Positions 8,719 through 16,230 of a stretch of 37,521 nt of DNA are shown piece by piece. The translations under genes and the position numbers were made by a program. Numbering within the stretch: the stretch's first letter is position 1; each line of letters starts with the position of its first letter. The notes beneath the pieces were generated by a model. That model was not told the origin of the DNA. It saw only the letters and a list, made by a program, of their open reading frames with translations, and searched no databases. Source of the DNA: Bacteroidota bacterium (GTDB lineage Bacteria; Bacteroidota; Bacteroidia; Cytophagales; Cyclobacteriaceae); assembly GCA_023393375.1 (NCBI GenBank), contig JAEWLI010000045.1, positions 1-37,521 on the forward strand. The letters run 5' to 3'.

Positions 8719-10170
8719 ATGCTTTTTAATTCAATTGACTTTGCAATTTTTTTACCAATAGTCTTTTTTCTCTATTGGTTTGTGATCAATAAGCATTTAA
8801 GGCTTCAAAACCTTCTTATAGTTGCAGCAAGCTATTTATTTTATGGTTGGTGGGACTGGAGGTTTTTATCGTTAATTATATTTAGTACTGCTGTTGATTA
8901 TATTGTTGGACAAACCCTTAGAAATGAAGAAAACCAGCTTAAACGGAAAATCCTACTATGGACAAGTATTTTGGTTAATATTGGCTTTTTAGGGTTTTTT
9001 AAGTACTTCAATTTCTTTCTTGACAACTTTATAACCGCCTTTTCTTTTTTTGGAACAGAAATAAAAGCAAACTCCTTAAATATAATTCTACCTGTAGGAA
9101 TTAGTTTTTATACTTTTCAGACTTTGAGCTATACGATTGATGTCTATAAACGAAAACTTGAACCAACAAAAGACATAATTGCCTTTTCAGCATTCATCAG
9201 TTTCTTTCCTCAATTAGTTGCTGGACCAATTGAGCGAGCAACCAATTTACTGCCCCAATTTAGCAAAAAACGAATGTTTGATTACTCAAAAGCCGTTGAC
9301 GGCATGCGCCAAATACTTTGGGGGTTGTTCAAAAAAATAGTAATTGCAGATAATTGTGCACATTTTGCAAACCAGATTTTCAATAATTCAGAGGATATGA
9401 ATGGTAGTGCACTGGTTTTTGGAGCATTGTTTTTTACATTTCAGATATACGGAGATTTTTCTGGTTATTCAGATATAGCCATTGGTACCTCCAAGCTCTT
9501 TGGATTTAACCTTATGCAAAATTTTAACTATCCGTACTTTTCAAGAGATATTGCAGAATTTTGGAGACGCTGGCATATTTCACTTTCCACATGGTTCAGA
9601 GATTATCTGTATATCCCGTTAGGAGGAAGTCGTGGTGGAACCTGGATGAAAATCAGAAATACTTTTATCATTTTTGTGGTTAGCGGATTTTGGCATGGAG
9701 CGAATTGGACATTTATTGTTTGGGGAGCATTAAATGCAATTTATTTTTTACCTCTGTTATTAACCAATAAGAACCGTAATAATCTTGAAACAATTGCACA
9801 AGGGAAATTACTCCCCAATATTAAAGAACTCTCTTTTATGGTGTTAACTTTTGGACTAACTGTTTTTGCCTGGATATTTTTTAGAGCAGAAAATTTAGGG
9901 CATGCTTTCAGTATTATTTCGAACATTCTATCAACCTCACTATTTGAATTTCCAAGTATTTCTGGTTTTCGAAGATCTTTGGTAATTATGATCCTTACCG
10001 CTATTTTTGTAATAATTGAATGGCTCGGACGTGAAGGACAATATGCTATCTCGAGTTTAGAATTACGATGGAATAGGCCTTTGCGGTGGACATTTTATTC
10101 ACTAATCATTTTTACGATTGGCATGTTCATGCCATCTGTCGAATCACCATTTATCTATTTTCAATTTTAG
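8719..10170 (+). CDS. MBOAT family O-acyltransferase (AlgI/DltB-like)
   Basis: Polytopic inner-membrane acyltransferase, about 483 aa from the chosen ATG ('MLFNSIDFAIFLPIVFFLYW', the classic N-terminus of bacterial AlgI/PatA-like proteins). An upstream in-frame ATG at 8650 would add an atypical tail. Diagnostic motifs are 'LVAGPIERA', 'QIYGDFSGYSDIAIG', 'FWRRWHISLSTWFRDYLYIPLGG' (conserved His286) and 'SGFWHGANWTF' (catalytic His326). Such enzymes pass acyl groups, usually acetyl, across the membrane to an extracytoplasmic polysaccharide or glycan. The SGNH-like gene only 7 nt downstream is the expected partner. No polysaccharide synthesis genes are in the window, so the acceptor is unknown. 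Confidence 0.93.
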   Translation: MLFNSIDFAIFLPIVFFLYWFVINKHLRLQNLLIVAASYLFYGWWDWRFLSLIIFSTAVDYIVGQTLRNEENQLKRKILLWTSILVNIGFLGFFKYFNFFLDNFITAFSFFGTEIKANSLNIILPVGISFYTFQTLSYTIDVYKRKLEPTKDIIAFSAFISFFPQLVAGPIERATNLLPQFSKKRMFDYSKAVDGMRQILWGLFKKIVIADNCAHFANQIFNNSEDMNGSALVFGALFFTFQIYGDFSGYSDIAIGTSKLFGFNLMQNFNYPYFSRDIAEFWRRWHISLSTWFRDYLYIPLGGSRGGTWMKIRNTFIIFVVSGFWHGANWTFIVWGALNAIYFLPLLLTNKNRNNLETIAQGKLLPNIKELSFMVLTFGLTVFAWIFFRAENLGHAFSIISNILSTSLFEFPSISGFRRSLVIMILTAIFVIIEWLGREGQYAISSLELRWNRPLRWTFYSLIIFTIGMFMPSVESPFIYFQF

Positions 10171-10177
10171 ACCAACG

Positions 10178-11152
10178 ATGAAAAAACTAATTCGAAATAC
10201 CTTCACATTTTTTTTATTTACGACAGTATTTTATGTTACTTTCTTGTTTTTTTGGGGTCTTTTCGCACCCCACTTATTTAAGCCGAATATTAATTATCGA
10301 ATGCATTCCTATGGTCATATGCATTCGAGATTATCCGAGATAAAAGATCATAATGAAATAGATATCCTTTTTTTGGGCTCATCACATGCTTATAGGGGGC
10401 TTGATCCAAGAATATTTTCAGAATACGGATTTAAAACATTTAATTTGGGATCAAGTGCCCAAACTCCTACTCAAACAAAAGTCTTATTGAACAGGTATTT
10501 AGATATTTTAAATCCAAAATTAGTAATATATGAAGTTTATCCAGCTACATTTACATTAGACGGTGTTGAATCATCTCTTGATATAATAGCAAATGATAAA
10601 AATGATCTACAATCTATTAAAATGTCATTGACAATTAATAATATAAGAACGTATAATACTTTAGTTTATGGATTTATTCGTGATTTTTTAGGGCTAAATA
10701 AATCTGTAACAGAGCCTGTGATCAAAGGGGAAGATAAATATGTGTCAGGTGGTTTTGTAGAAAGAGAAATGGAGTTTTACCAGCCTTCACAATTTCAGAA
10801 AAAAGAAATTTCTATAACTTCTTATCAACTTGAATCCTTTTCCGAAATAGTACAACTTTTGAATAGTAAAAAAATTGAGTTAATCCTGGTTTATGCACCT
10901 ATTACACAAGTTTGTTACAATAGTTACGTCAATACTTACCATTTTGATAGTTTAATGAAGAATTACTCAAACTATTACAATTTCAATGAAATAGTCTCTT
11001 TAAATGACTCACTGCATTTTTATGATTACGACCATTTGAATCAAAACGGTGTAACCATTTTTAACAAAAACCTAATTGAAATATTATTGAATAAAAATAC
11101 GACCTCTTATAATAGCGAGCTTCAATCTTTAGAATCACATGACCCCTTTTAA
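10178..11152 (+). CDS. SGNH/AlgJ-like acyltransferase partner of MBOAT
   Basis: A 324-aa membrane-anchored protein with an N-terminal hydrophobic segment (about residues 8-30). The extracytoplasmic domain has 'ILFLGSSHAYRGLDP' (nucleophile region Ser68/Ser69-His70) and a C-terminal 'YDYDHLNQNG' supplying an Asp283-x-x-His286 dyad, the layout of SGNH-fold proteins related to AlgJ/AlgX and DltD. In these systems the MBOAT protein delivers an acyl group and the SGNH protein transfers it to the glycan. The start is the ATG 7 nt after the MBOAT stop; a longer in-frame version overlapping that gene is unlikely because it lacks an export signal. The tail is AT-rich, and no terminator is seen before the IS relic. 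Confidence 0.82.
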   Translation: MKKLIRNTFTFFLFTTVFYVTFLFFWGLFAPHLFKPNINYRMHSYGHMHSRLSEIKDHNEIDILFLGSSHAYRGLDPRIFSEYGFKTFNLGSSAQTPTQTKVLLNRYLDILNPKLVIYEVYPATFTLDGVESSLDIIANDKNDLQSIKMSLTINNIRTYNTLVYGFIRDFLGLNKSVTEPVIKGEDKYVSGGFVEREMEFYQPSQFQKKEISITSYQLESFSEIVQLLNSKKIELILVYAPITQVCYNSYVNTYHFDSLMKNYSNYYNFNEIVSLNDSLHFYDYDHLNQNGVTIFNKNLIEILLNKNTTSYNSELQSLESHDPF

Positions 11153-11253
11153 ATAATGACCATGATAACGATATATATGTATAACATATTTTTTTCAATG
11201 GAGTCCACTTGGTTTCTGAAATAAAGTTCGTGCCTACACCACATTTCTCACTA

Positions 11254-11430
11254 TCAATTCAAAATTTCCCCTGTTTTTATCCCGATTTGATGGAATTTTG
11301 CTTCCAGCACAGGTGCCTCTAGTTTGATCAAATCTGCATAGCTGAATTTATCTGTGATAAGATAGTCCAGCTTCTCCTGGTATGTTTTGACCGTGGTCTT
11401 GCTGATGCCCAGCGTGCGGCGCAGATCAAG
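11254..11430 (-). pseudogene. IS21-type transposase (IstA) N-terminal fragment
   Basis: On the minus strand about 45 residues match the start of IS21-family IstA: an HTH 'RRTLGISKTTVKTY' followed by 'FSYADLIKLEAPVLEAKFH', the segment that follows the HTH in Bacteroidota IS21 transposases. After KFH the similarity stops and the frame ends at 11254. IstA is normally about 500 aa with a DDE domain and is followed by istB; neither is present. The left end therefore lost most of the element. The right end runs straight into the 5' part of the HU-like gene, whose antisense extends this frame without coding sense. It is a relic insertion or deletion scar. Confidence 0.6.
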
Positions 11431-11442
11431 ACAACCGGTCAG

Positions 11443-12051
11443 ATGACTATTGACCAGATTGTTAACGACATGGTGAGCCAGGGAACCACCATTAACAAAC
11501 CGGATATCAATTCCGTGTTGTATCTTTTCCACATGACCATAAGCAAGTACCTGGCCATGGGATATTCCATAGTAACACCGGTAGCTAATTTCAAACCGGG
11601 CATAAAAGGATCTTTTACCGGACCTGACGATCGCTTCGACCCATCCAGGCACAGCCTAAGGGTAAACGTATTGGCGGGTAAAATGGTGGTAGATGCATTG
11701 CAGAAGGCACCCGTGGAAAAGATCGAGAATTCGAACCAGGATCCCAATATACTCGTGTTGTTGGACAATACCTCCAAAACCGAGAATGATGTGATCACCA
11801 GCAATGGACCGGCTACCATAAAAGGGTACCGCCTTGATTTTGACGAACAGGATGCAGAACAAGGTATCTACCTGATCAATGGAAGCGCCGAAGCAAAGGT
11901 AAGAAACATAGTGAAGCGGCAACCGGCTGAGGTGATATTCATCTTACCGGACAGTCTTGCTGCTGGCAGTTACGAACTGGAGCTGAGAAGGAAAAACAAC
12001 GGTTCCAAAGTGTTGCGGGCTTCCAGGCTGAAAGGTCTGAAAGTCAAATAA
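11443..12051 (+). CDS. HU-like DNA-binding/DUF4469 protein, 5' truncated
   Basis: A 202-aa product matching the Bacteroidota family with an IHF/HU-like N-terminal domain and a DUF4469 immunoglobulin-like C-terminal domain. The HU-like part covers about residues 1-90 with 'GTTINKPDINSVLYLFH', 'VTPVANFKPGIKGSFTG' and 'DRFDPSRHSLRVNV'. DUF4469 covers about 105-200 ('GYRLDFDEQDAEQGIYLING', 'VIFILPDSLAAGSYELELR'). The codons just upstream of the ATG still read family-like sequence ('QRAAQIKTTGQ') in frame, but the usual leader of about 20 residues before it is replaced by the IS21 fragment. The gene is therefore probably truncated at its 5' end; the ATG at 11443 may rescue translation. A strong terminator follows. 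Confidence 0.78.
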   Translation: MTIDQIVNDMVSQGTTINKPDINSVLYLFHMTISKYLAMGYSIVTPVANFKPGIKGSFTGPDDRFDPSRHSLRVNVLAGKMVVDALQKAPVEKIENSNQDPNILVLLDNTSKTENDVITSNGPATIKGYRLDFDEQDAEQGIYLINGSAEAKVRNIVKRQPAEVIFILPDSLAAGSYELELRRKNNGSKVLRASRLKGLKVK

Positions 12052-12094
12052 AAGGAAGACAGTTTATCCTTTTGTTGACCAATGGTAATTTACG

Positions 12095-12121
12095 AAAGCG
12101 GGTGCCCTGACCCGCTTTTTT
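12095..12121 (+). terminator. Rho-independent terminator of HU/DUF4469 gene
   Basis: A perfect 9-bp stem AAAGCGGGT / ACCCGCTTT with a 6-nt loop GCCCTG is followed by a T-run, starting 44 nt after the stop codon of the HU-like gene. Confidence 0.92.
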
Positions 12122-12644
12122 CATTTACCCCTCCTGCATTTCCTATAGTTGTTTGCTAAAGGATCAGTTATTGCCCTTTCCCATAAAAAACCATTTTTAG
12201 CCGCACATCACGTGCTAGTTGTTTACTACTTGCAGGACAATTACTGCCATTTTATTATCTGCCCTGCCTAATCAATTATCCCCCTCCCATTGACGAAGCT
12301 TCCTCTCGCCTACTGGCGAAGCTTTCTCTTATGTACTGTCGAAACTATCTTAATGGAAGTGGTGAAGTTTTCTCATGACTCCCATCGAAGCTTTCCGGTG
12401 AGGACAAAGCCAGCGGTCTTGCGGGGAATGGTGAAGTTGTCTCATGGAAATAAAGAATAATTCCGGAAACGATGGTAAAACTATTCCTTCATTATGGTAT
12501 AGTCACACCGTAACCACAATCTTTTCGAATTTTTTATTTTGATGTGGTTTTATTAATGATTAATATTGTTTAAAGGTGGTATGTAGGACAGAGGTACTAA
12601 GAGAAAAGATACAATATTGCAATTAAACTTTAATAATTTAAATA
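12122..12644. other. Intergenic region holding a 23-nt repeat array
   Basis: More than 500 nt without a supportable gene. The middle (12290-12450) is the periodic array listed separately. The flanks are unremarkable; the part after 12460 becomes AT-rich toward the next small gene. Confidence 0.6.
12290..12450. repeat. 23-nt periodic tandem repeat, seven units
   Basis: The anchor GAAG (or GAAA) recurs at 12296, 12319, 12342, 12365, 12388 and 12434. Every step is exactly 23 nt or 46 nt, with a decayed sixth unit at 12405-12427 where the anchor is lost. The unit consensus is roughly A-C-T-G-G-Y-GAAG-Y-TTTCTCATG plus 3-4 variable bases. Because 23 is not a multiple of 3 the array is not a protein repeat, and there are no unique spacers, so it is not a CRISPR array. 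It is best described as a degenerate minisatellite. Confidence 0.8.
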
Positions 12645-12648
12645 ATGA

Positions 12649-13200
12649 AGAAAGTCAATCGGAATTATTGGTATTTTATGGATCATTGGAGTTTTTGTAT
12701 ATTCTCTGCCACGTTCATTAAATTATAATCTTTCAAATAACCTTGGGGCATTAATTGGAAGCTTATTAGGTATACTACTTATTGCAGCTCCAGGAATTTG
12801 GTTAATAAGAATTGGATTTTTTAAATATAACTACAATCCTGCGAAAATACCATTAGCAAAGCTCATAAAAATATTTAATTCCAAAATATTAGATCCAGAA
12901 TATAATCAATTTGTCGAGTACGGCTATAAATATGATAGCTCATATATAAACGATATGTATTATAAGTATTATCATCTAAAAACTAAGGAGTTTATATTGT
13001 TATATAACAGCGATGAGATTATTTATGTTGTTGATCAACCTACTTATAATGAATTTACATCTTTAGCAAATAGTAAATTTGAGCAAATAGACAATAATGA
13101 ATCGATGAATATATATAAGCATAAAAATTTAACTGTTTCATTTGTAGCATCAGAAAATTATTCTATCATTATCAAGAAAAACATCACCAATAAATCCTAA
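12649..13200 (+). CDS. Small membrane protein of unknown function with lost start codon
   Basis: The reading frame is open for 183 codons but has no ATG until 12955. The upstream part clearly codes: two hydrophobic helices ('IGIIGILWIIGVFVYSLP' and 'GALIGSLLGILLIAAPGIWLI') followed by a soluble Tyr/Asn-rich domain. A good ATG exists at 12645 but is one base out of frame: ATG-A-AGA-AAG-TCA. Removing a single A would give 'MRKSIGIIGI...'. So it is either a one-base frameshift at the second codon, a sequencing error, or a gene using a rare start such as ATT. I do not recognise the family. It is very AT-rich and sits at the left end of a run of similar orphan genes. Confidence 0.6.
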   Translation, partial: RKSIGIIGILWIIGVFVYSLPRSLNYNLSNNLGALIGSLLGILLIAAPGIWLIRIGFFKYNYNPAKIPLAKLIKIFNSKILDPEYNQFVEYGYKYDSSYINDMYYKYYHLKTKEFILLYNSDEIIYVVDQPTYNEFTSLANSKFEQIDNNESMNIYKHKNLTVSFVASENYSIIIKKNITNKS

Positions 13201-13225
13201 AACATAATATTTCAGTAGACTATCA

Positions 13226-13286
13226 AGTGCAAAATAATCAGCTATGGCATCTACCACCGAAACGTTAGCTGCCATATTAGGTTGCC
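13226..13286 (+). repeat. GTTAG hairpin repeat, copy A
   Basis: A ~60-nt intergenic sequence ending at the ATG of the next gene, alignable with 13917-13972. It contains an 11-bp stem with one mismatch, TATGGCATCTA (13243-13253) and TAGCTGCCATA (13266-13276), around the loop CCACCGAAACGT. The core ACCACCGAAACGTTAG is identical in both copies. GTTAGCT fits the 7-base GTTAGMY consensus of integron attC core sites; the resemblance is suggestive only. Confidence 0.55.
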
Positions 13287-13895
13287 ATGGAAAATATAGC
13301 GATTACAGAAAAATATCAGATAAAAAGACCTACAGAATATTGGCTATTCTTTAAGTATTTAAAGTTAGCAGCTATTTTTATAGGTACTTATGCTGGATGT
13401 TATATATTAATATTAATAATTACTAGAAAGAAACTTATAAATGGTGAACCAATGATAGGTCAACAATATTTTGAACAAATAAATACCATTATAATTGTTG
13501 TTTCTTTTATAGTTGTTCTTTATTACCTTTATACTCGATTAAAGAATAATGAAATAATTTATATTGAGTTTATTGATAAAACTCGTACAGTATTCATTAA
13601 ATATAGAAATTATATTACTCATATAACCTACATTAAGAGTTATGCTTACAATGATTTTGCTATAGATTACTTTTCAGATGAGGATTTTATAAATGGTGAA
13701 TATGAACATATAGATTTCTATAGTAATAACAAAGTAGTAGCAGTGATTGATGGAACATCTATTGATTGGCAAAAAATGCCAAATACATTAAATAGATTAA
13801 AAGACAAAATAATATCCTTAAGTACAGCAGGTAACAGAATGGTATATGCCATAGCGGGTTCGTTTGTAGTTTCGGCATTTTTCCCTTACCTTTAG
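13287..13895 (+). CDS. Small membrane protein of unknown function (cassette-like)
   Basis: A 202-aa product that I do not recognise. It has two transmembrane helices near the N-terminus (about 27-47 and 68-86), then a soluble beta-rich domain ('IIYIEFIDKTRTVFIKYRN', 'EHIDFYSNNKVVAVIDG') reminiscent in style of small PH-like membrane proteins, and a third hydrophobic stretch at the extreme C-terminus ('MVYAIAGSFVVSAFFPYL'). That tail lies close to the following repeat and may be recruited from it. The gene is very low in GC and is bounded on both sides by copies of the GTTAG repeat, with no operon partner. The topology resembles that of the preceding small membrane gene. Confidence 0.7.
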   Translation: MENIAITEKYQIKRPTEYWLFFKYLKLAAIFIGTYAGCYILILIITRKKLINGEPMIGQQYFEQINTIIIVVSFIVVLYYLYTRLKNNEIIYIEFIDKTRTVFIKYRNYITHITYIKSYAYNDFAIDYFSDEDFINGEYEHIDFYSNNKVVAVIDGTSIDWQKMPNTLNRLKDKIISLSTAGNRMVYAIAGSFVVSAFFPYL

Positions 13896-13899
13896 CCAT

Positions 13900-13972
13900 G
13901 TTTCGGCGGATAGTGAAGTGCATATAAATCAGCAACGAAACATACCACCGAAACGTTAGACACCATGTTGCC
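13900..13972 (+). repeat. GTTAG hairpin repeat, copy B
   Basis: A second copy of the intergenic repeat. AGTGC at 13917 begins the alignment with copy A, the core ACCACCGAAACGTTAG lies at 13944-13959, and CACCATGTTGCC follows. Here GTTTCGGCGG (13900-13909) pairs with CCACCGAAAC (13945-13954) with one C-A mismatch. In addition GCAAC/ACAT before the core can pair with ATGTTGC after it. GTTAGAC again fits GTTAGMY. Confidence 0.55.
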
Positions 13973-13989
13973 GGTCAGAAACTGATTGG

Positions 13990-14238
13990 ATGGTTCGTAG
14001 CGTTCACTACGCTGACAAAGAACAGTATGATTATGCTTTTGCTTGTTACGAACAAGCAAAAAAACTCAACCCTGAGAGCAAGGATTTAAAACGAGTTCTT
14101 TCTTTGACTTATCTATACAAGGGTGAACAACATTATGAGAATGGAGAAAATGAGCTTGCATTTGAAAATATAAGAATGGCTGCTGAATTGAATAACGAAA
14201 AAGCAGTAAAATGGATAGAAGAACATTCAAAAAATTAA
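13990..14238 (+). CDS. Short TPR-like protein
   Basis: An 82-aa product made of two tetratricopeptide-like units: 'EQYDYAFACYEQAKKLNPES' and 'EQHYENGENELAFENIRMAAELNNEKA'. There is no signal peptide or membrane segment, so it is cytosolic as written. It could be a genuine miniature TPR adaptor or the 3' piece of a larger gene cut off at the GTTAG repeat: the frame is open back to a TAG inside that repeat (13957), but the intervening codons do not look like TPR. The next gene starts about 80 nt later. Function unknown. Confidence 0.55.
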   Translation: MVRSVHYADKEQYDYAFACYEQAKKLNPESKDLKRVLSLTYLYKGEQHYENGENELAFENIRMAAELNNEKAVKWIEEHSKN

Positions 14239-14320
14239 GCGGATGAACTTAGTTGTAATCCCAAAACAGCCCGAACCCGCAAAGCCCGAAAATATTTCCA
14301 GTGAGTTAAAAAAACTACAT

Positions 14321-15163
14321 ATGAAGCATACTATAACATTTTTGGTATTAATTGCCATTACATCTTGTACCCAAGATCAGGAAATCGTTTTTAAATCAAA
14401 ATTTTTACCAGAGAAAGAGTATTTCACAACAAGCTCAACTGACTCAAAAAATATCATTGATGTGTCTGGACCGAAAGAAAGAATGCTTAAATTAAAGGAG
14501 AACGGGTTTGATTTTCCTATTGAAAGTATAAGTCAAACTGAATTAAAGACTGAAATGAAAAATGGGAAGAAGCAAAACGATGAAAGCTTCTTGTATACAA
14601 TGCTTTATAAGTCCATAAATACAACTACAATACTAAACGGAGTAAAGGAAGAAAAGGAAAATCCAATGACAGGGTTAATTATTGAAGGAAAATATAAATC
14701 CAATGGACAAGTGGAAGTACTGAATATAATTAGTGAGAAAGTAAATGATGCAACGAAAAACTCAATAAAATCATCTCTAGAATCAATCACGCAAAGCATT
14801 CCTTTTCCAAAAAAGCCAATGAAAATTGGTGATTCATTTAATGAGGTTATACCTATGACAATTCCTGTGGCGGATTTAGCAAATGTGAATGTGATCATAT
14901 CAACTACTTATACACTGGATAAAATCGACAATGACATTGCTTATTTTGACCTTATACAAGAAATTGAACTAAATATGGATCAAGAATCAACTACAATTAA
15001 AGCAGAAGGAAAAGGAAGTGGTAAAGCCATATTTGATACCAAGTTCAGCTTTGTAAGCGATTTCGGTACAGATTTAAAAATGAATATATCAATCGAGGTA
15101 GAAGATTTAATTTTTACCAATGAATTGTTAACCAAAACTAGTCACAAGGTAGAAATAAAATAA
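14321..15163 (+). CDS. DUF6263-like lipoprotein
   Basis: About 280 aa from the ATG at 14321, which gives a compact lipoprotein signal ('MKHTITFLVLIAITSC', acylated Cys16). The longer in-frame ATG at 14243 adds 26 Pro/Glu-rich residues in front of the signal and is unlikely. The body has the pattern of the DUF6263 family: a long lysine-rich beta domain, 'IPFPKKPMKIGDSFNEVIPM' and 'STTYTLDKIDNDIAYFDLIQEIEL'. It is probably a periplasmic or outer-membrane-associated lipoprotein of unknown function. It is AT-rich like the preceding orphans and ends 28 nt before the transposase gene. Confidence 0.7.
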   Translation: MKHTITFLVLIAITSCTQDQEIVFKSKFLPEKEYFTTSSTDSKNIIDVSGPKERMLKLKENGFDFPIESISQTELKTEMKNGKKQNDESFLYTMLYKSINTTTILNGVKEEKENPMTGLIIEGKYKSNGQVEVLNIISEKVNDATKNSIKSSLESITQSIPFPKKPMKIGDSFNEVIPMTIPVADLANVNVIISTTYTLDKIDNDIAYFDLIQEIELNMDQESTTIKAEGKGSGKAIFDTKFSFVSDFGTDLKMNISIEVEDLIFTNELLTKTSHKVEIK

Positions 15164-15191
15164 AATCCGCTGGTAACAGCAACTAAGAAAC

Positions 15192-15881
15192 ATGGGAGGA
15201 CAATGGTTTCCGAATATTTTCCACGAAAAGTCGAAAAAAGCATGGCATGTTACCACGGCTACGCATAATTCGCGCTACTCACAGCGCATGTTCGACAACC
15301 ATATTGTAGTTGGGGAACCGGTGTGGCTAGACCAGGAAGACGAAATAATTATCACCGAAGTGATAAAAGATATCGTAATAGCCGATAAACTGACCGTGCT
15401 GGAATATAACATCTGTGGCGACCATATGCATATTCTGCTGGTGTGCGATGAAGTAGAACTTCCGAAAATAATAGGTAAACTAAAATCGGTAAGTGCGAAA
15501 ATACGAAATAGAAAGCGGGGCTATACTACCGGCCGGGAAGCAGCTAGAGGCGTCTCGGACGTCTCAGCAACAAGGGGGCATGCCCCCTTGTCGGTAGAGG
15601 ATACGCCCGAGGTAGGCGGTATCTCGGTAGTAGATACTACCCTCTCCCCTGCCGCCACGGATGCCTCCTCGTCGGAAGAACCGAAAGAAGACCGTACTAC
15701 GAAACGGGGGAAAACGCAGCTTCCGGTATGGACGCAGAAATTCGGCAGGTCGGAAATAAAAGATGAAAAATACCTGGCCAATGCGATAGCCTATATCAGA
15801 AATAACCGCACTAAACACGGATTGCCCGAAATAAAAGAGATAGAGAATCTAAAAAAAGAATTCCTCTGTTCTTACCCATAA
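15192..15881 (+). mobile_element. RAYT/IS200-like Y1 transposase with internal insert
   Basis: A 229-aa protein with the REP-associated/IS200-like Y1 (HUH) transposase core. Strand 'WHVTTATHNSRYSQ' is at the N-terminus, 'GDHMHILLV' carries the metal-binding His78-x-His80 pair, and 'AIAYIRNNRTKHGLP' carries the probable catalytic Tyr201. These enzymes nick single-stranded hairpins, and RAYTs act on REP palindromes. Between the core helices, about residues 110-170 are a low-complexity Ser/Thr/Glu/Gly insert encoded by conspicuously GC-rich DNA full of inverted repeats, unlike the rest of the window. A small hairpin GCTG-gtaa-CAGC (15169-15180) precedes the gene. It appears intact. No second transposition gene is present, as expected. 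Confidence 0.82.
15570..15607. repeat. GC-rich palindrome inside transposase gene
   Basis: 15570-15591 is a perfect 22-bp palindrome centred on GCATGC (arm ACAAGGGGGCA). Nearby, GGTAGTA-GA-TACTACC (about 15629-15644) is a 7-bp inverted repeat, and GATACGCC (from 15600) can pair with GGCGGTATC with one bulge. All lie in the coding insert of the transposase and resemble REP-type hairpins. Confidence 0.7.
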
Positions 15882-16037
15882 TCTATAAATCTCATGGAAT
15901 TAGAATGGCCTGGGTTCACTCTACCATCCACTAAGACAAACTAAGAAAACTATGTTTCGTGTCTACAGCACTTTATTTGGCTACATATTTATTATTCTAC
16001 CAAACTTGCATCCCGCTGGGATTTAGCTACGGCCACC

Positions 16038-16074
16038 CTACCAACTACCAACTATCAGCTACCAGCTATCAACT
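16038..16074. repeat. Decamer-type AGCTATCAGCTACC repeat
   Basis: A run of ~10-nt units (CTACCAACTA, CCAACTATCA, GCTACCAGCT, ATCAACT). Related runs occur at 17552-17586 and 18964-18998, all intergenic. These are short degenerate tandem repeats of the kind scattered between Bacteroidota genes. Confidence 0.6.
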
Positions 16075-16107
16075 TATTAATATATTCAAAACATCCATTC
16101 GAGACAA

Positions 16108-16213
16108 TTGCCCTACCCCATCTACCGGACAATGTTGGTCAACATCACGTGAACAATAATTGTATGGAAAACAAGCAGCAGCATTTGTGATGCCATCCAA
16201 ATGAATTTGTATT
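16108..16213 (-). pseudogene. Partial copy of the lipoprotein gene at 17574-18179
   Basis: 106 nt match 17724-17831 with only two substitutions and a 2-nt gap, about 98% identity by eye. It encodes the central Cys-rich part of the downstream lipoprotein ('ACFPYNYCSRDFDQHCP' region) but is cut off at both ends and frameshifted. The adjoining 3' part is a more diverged copy with about 93 nt missing. It is a direct (same-orientation) duplicate 1.6 kb from its source. Confidence 0.85.
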
Positions 16214-16230
16214 ACTTTTGTTATCCTGCA

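Noticed and set aside
11439..11922. Minus-strand frames opposite the HU/DUF4469 gene
   Set aside because: They are antisense of a recognised gene and lack any family pattern beyond the IstA fragment at their downstream end.
12290..12450. Possible CRISPR array
   Set aside because: Units are contiguous 23-nt copies with no unique spacers between conserved repeats, and no cas genes are nearby.
13895..13960. A complete integron attC site
   Set aside because: The right-hand GTTAGMY box is present, but the complementary left core site expected near 13895 is not clear and no integrase gene is in the window, so only attC-like resemblance is claimed.
15521..15818. Two minus-strand frames within the transposase gene
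   Set aside because: They arise from the GC-rich palindromic insert; residues are low-complexity and unlike any protein.
15959..16159. Short plus-strand frame between transposase and CBM protein
   Set aside because: It lies in the decayed duplicate of the 17.5-17.8 kb region, antisense to the pseudogene fragment.
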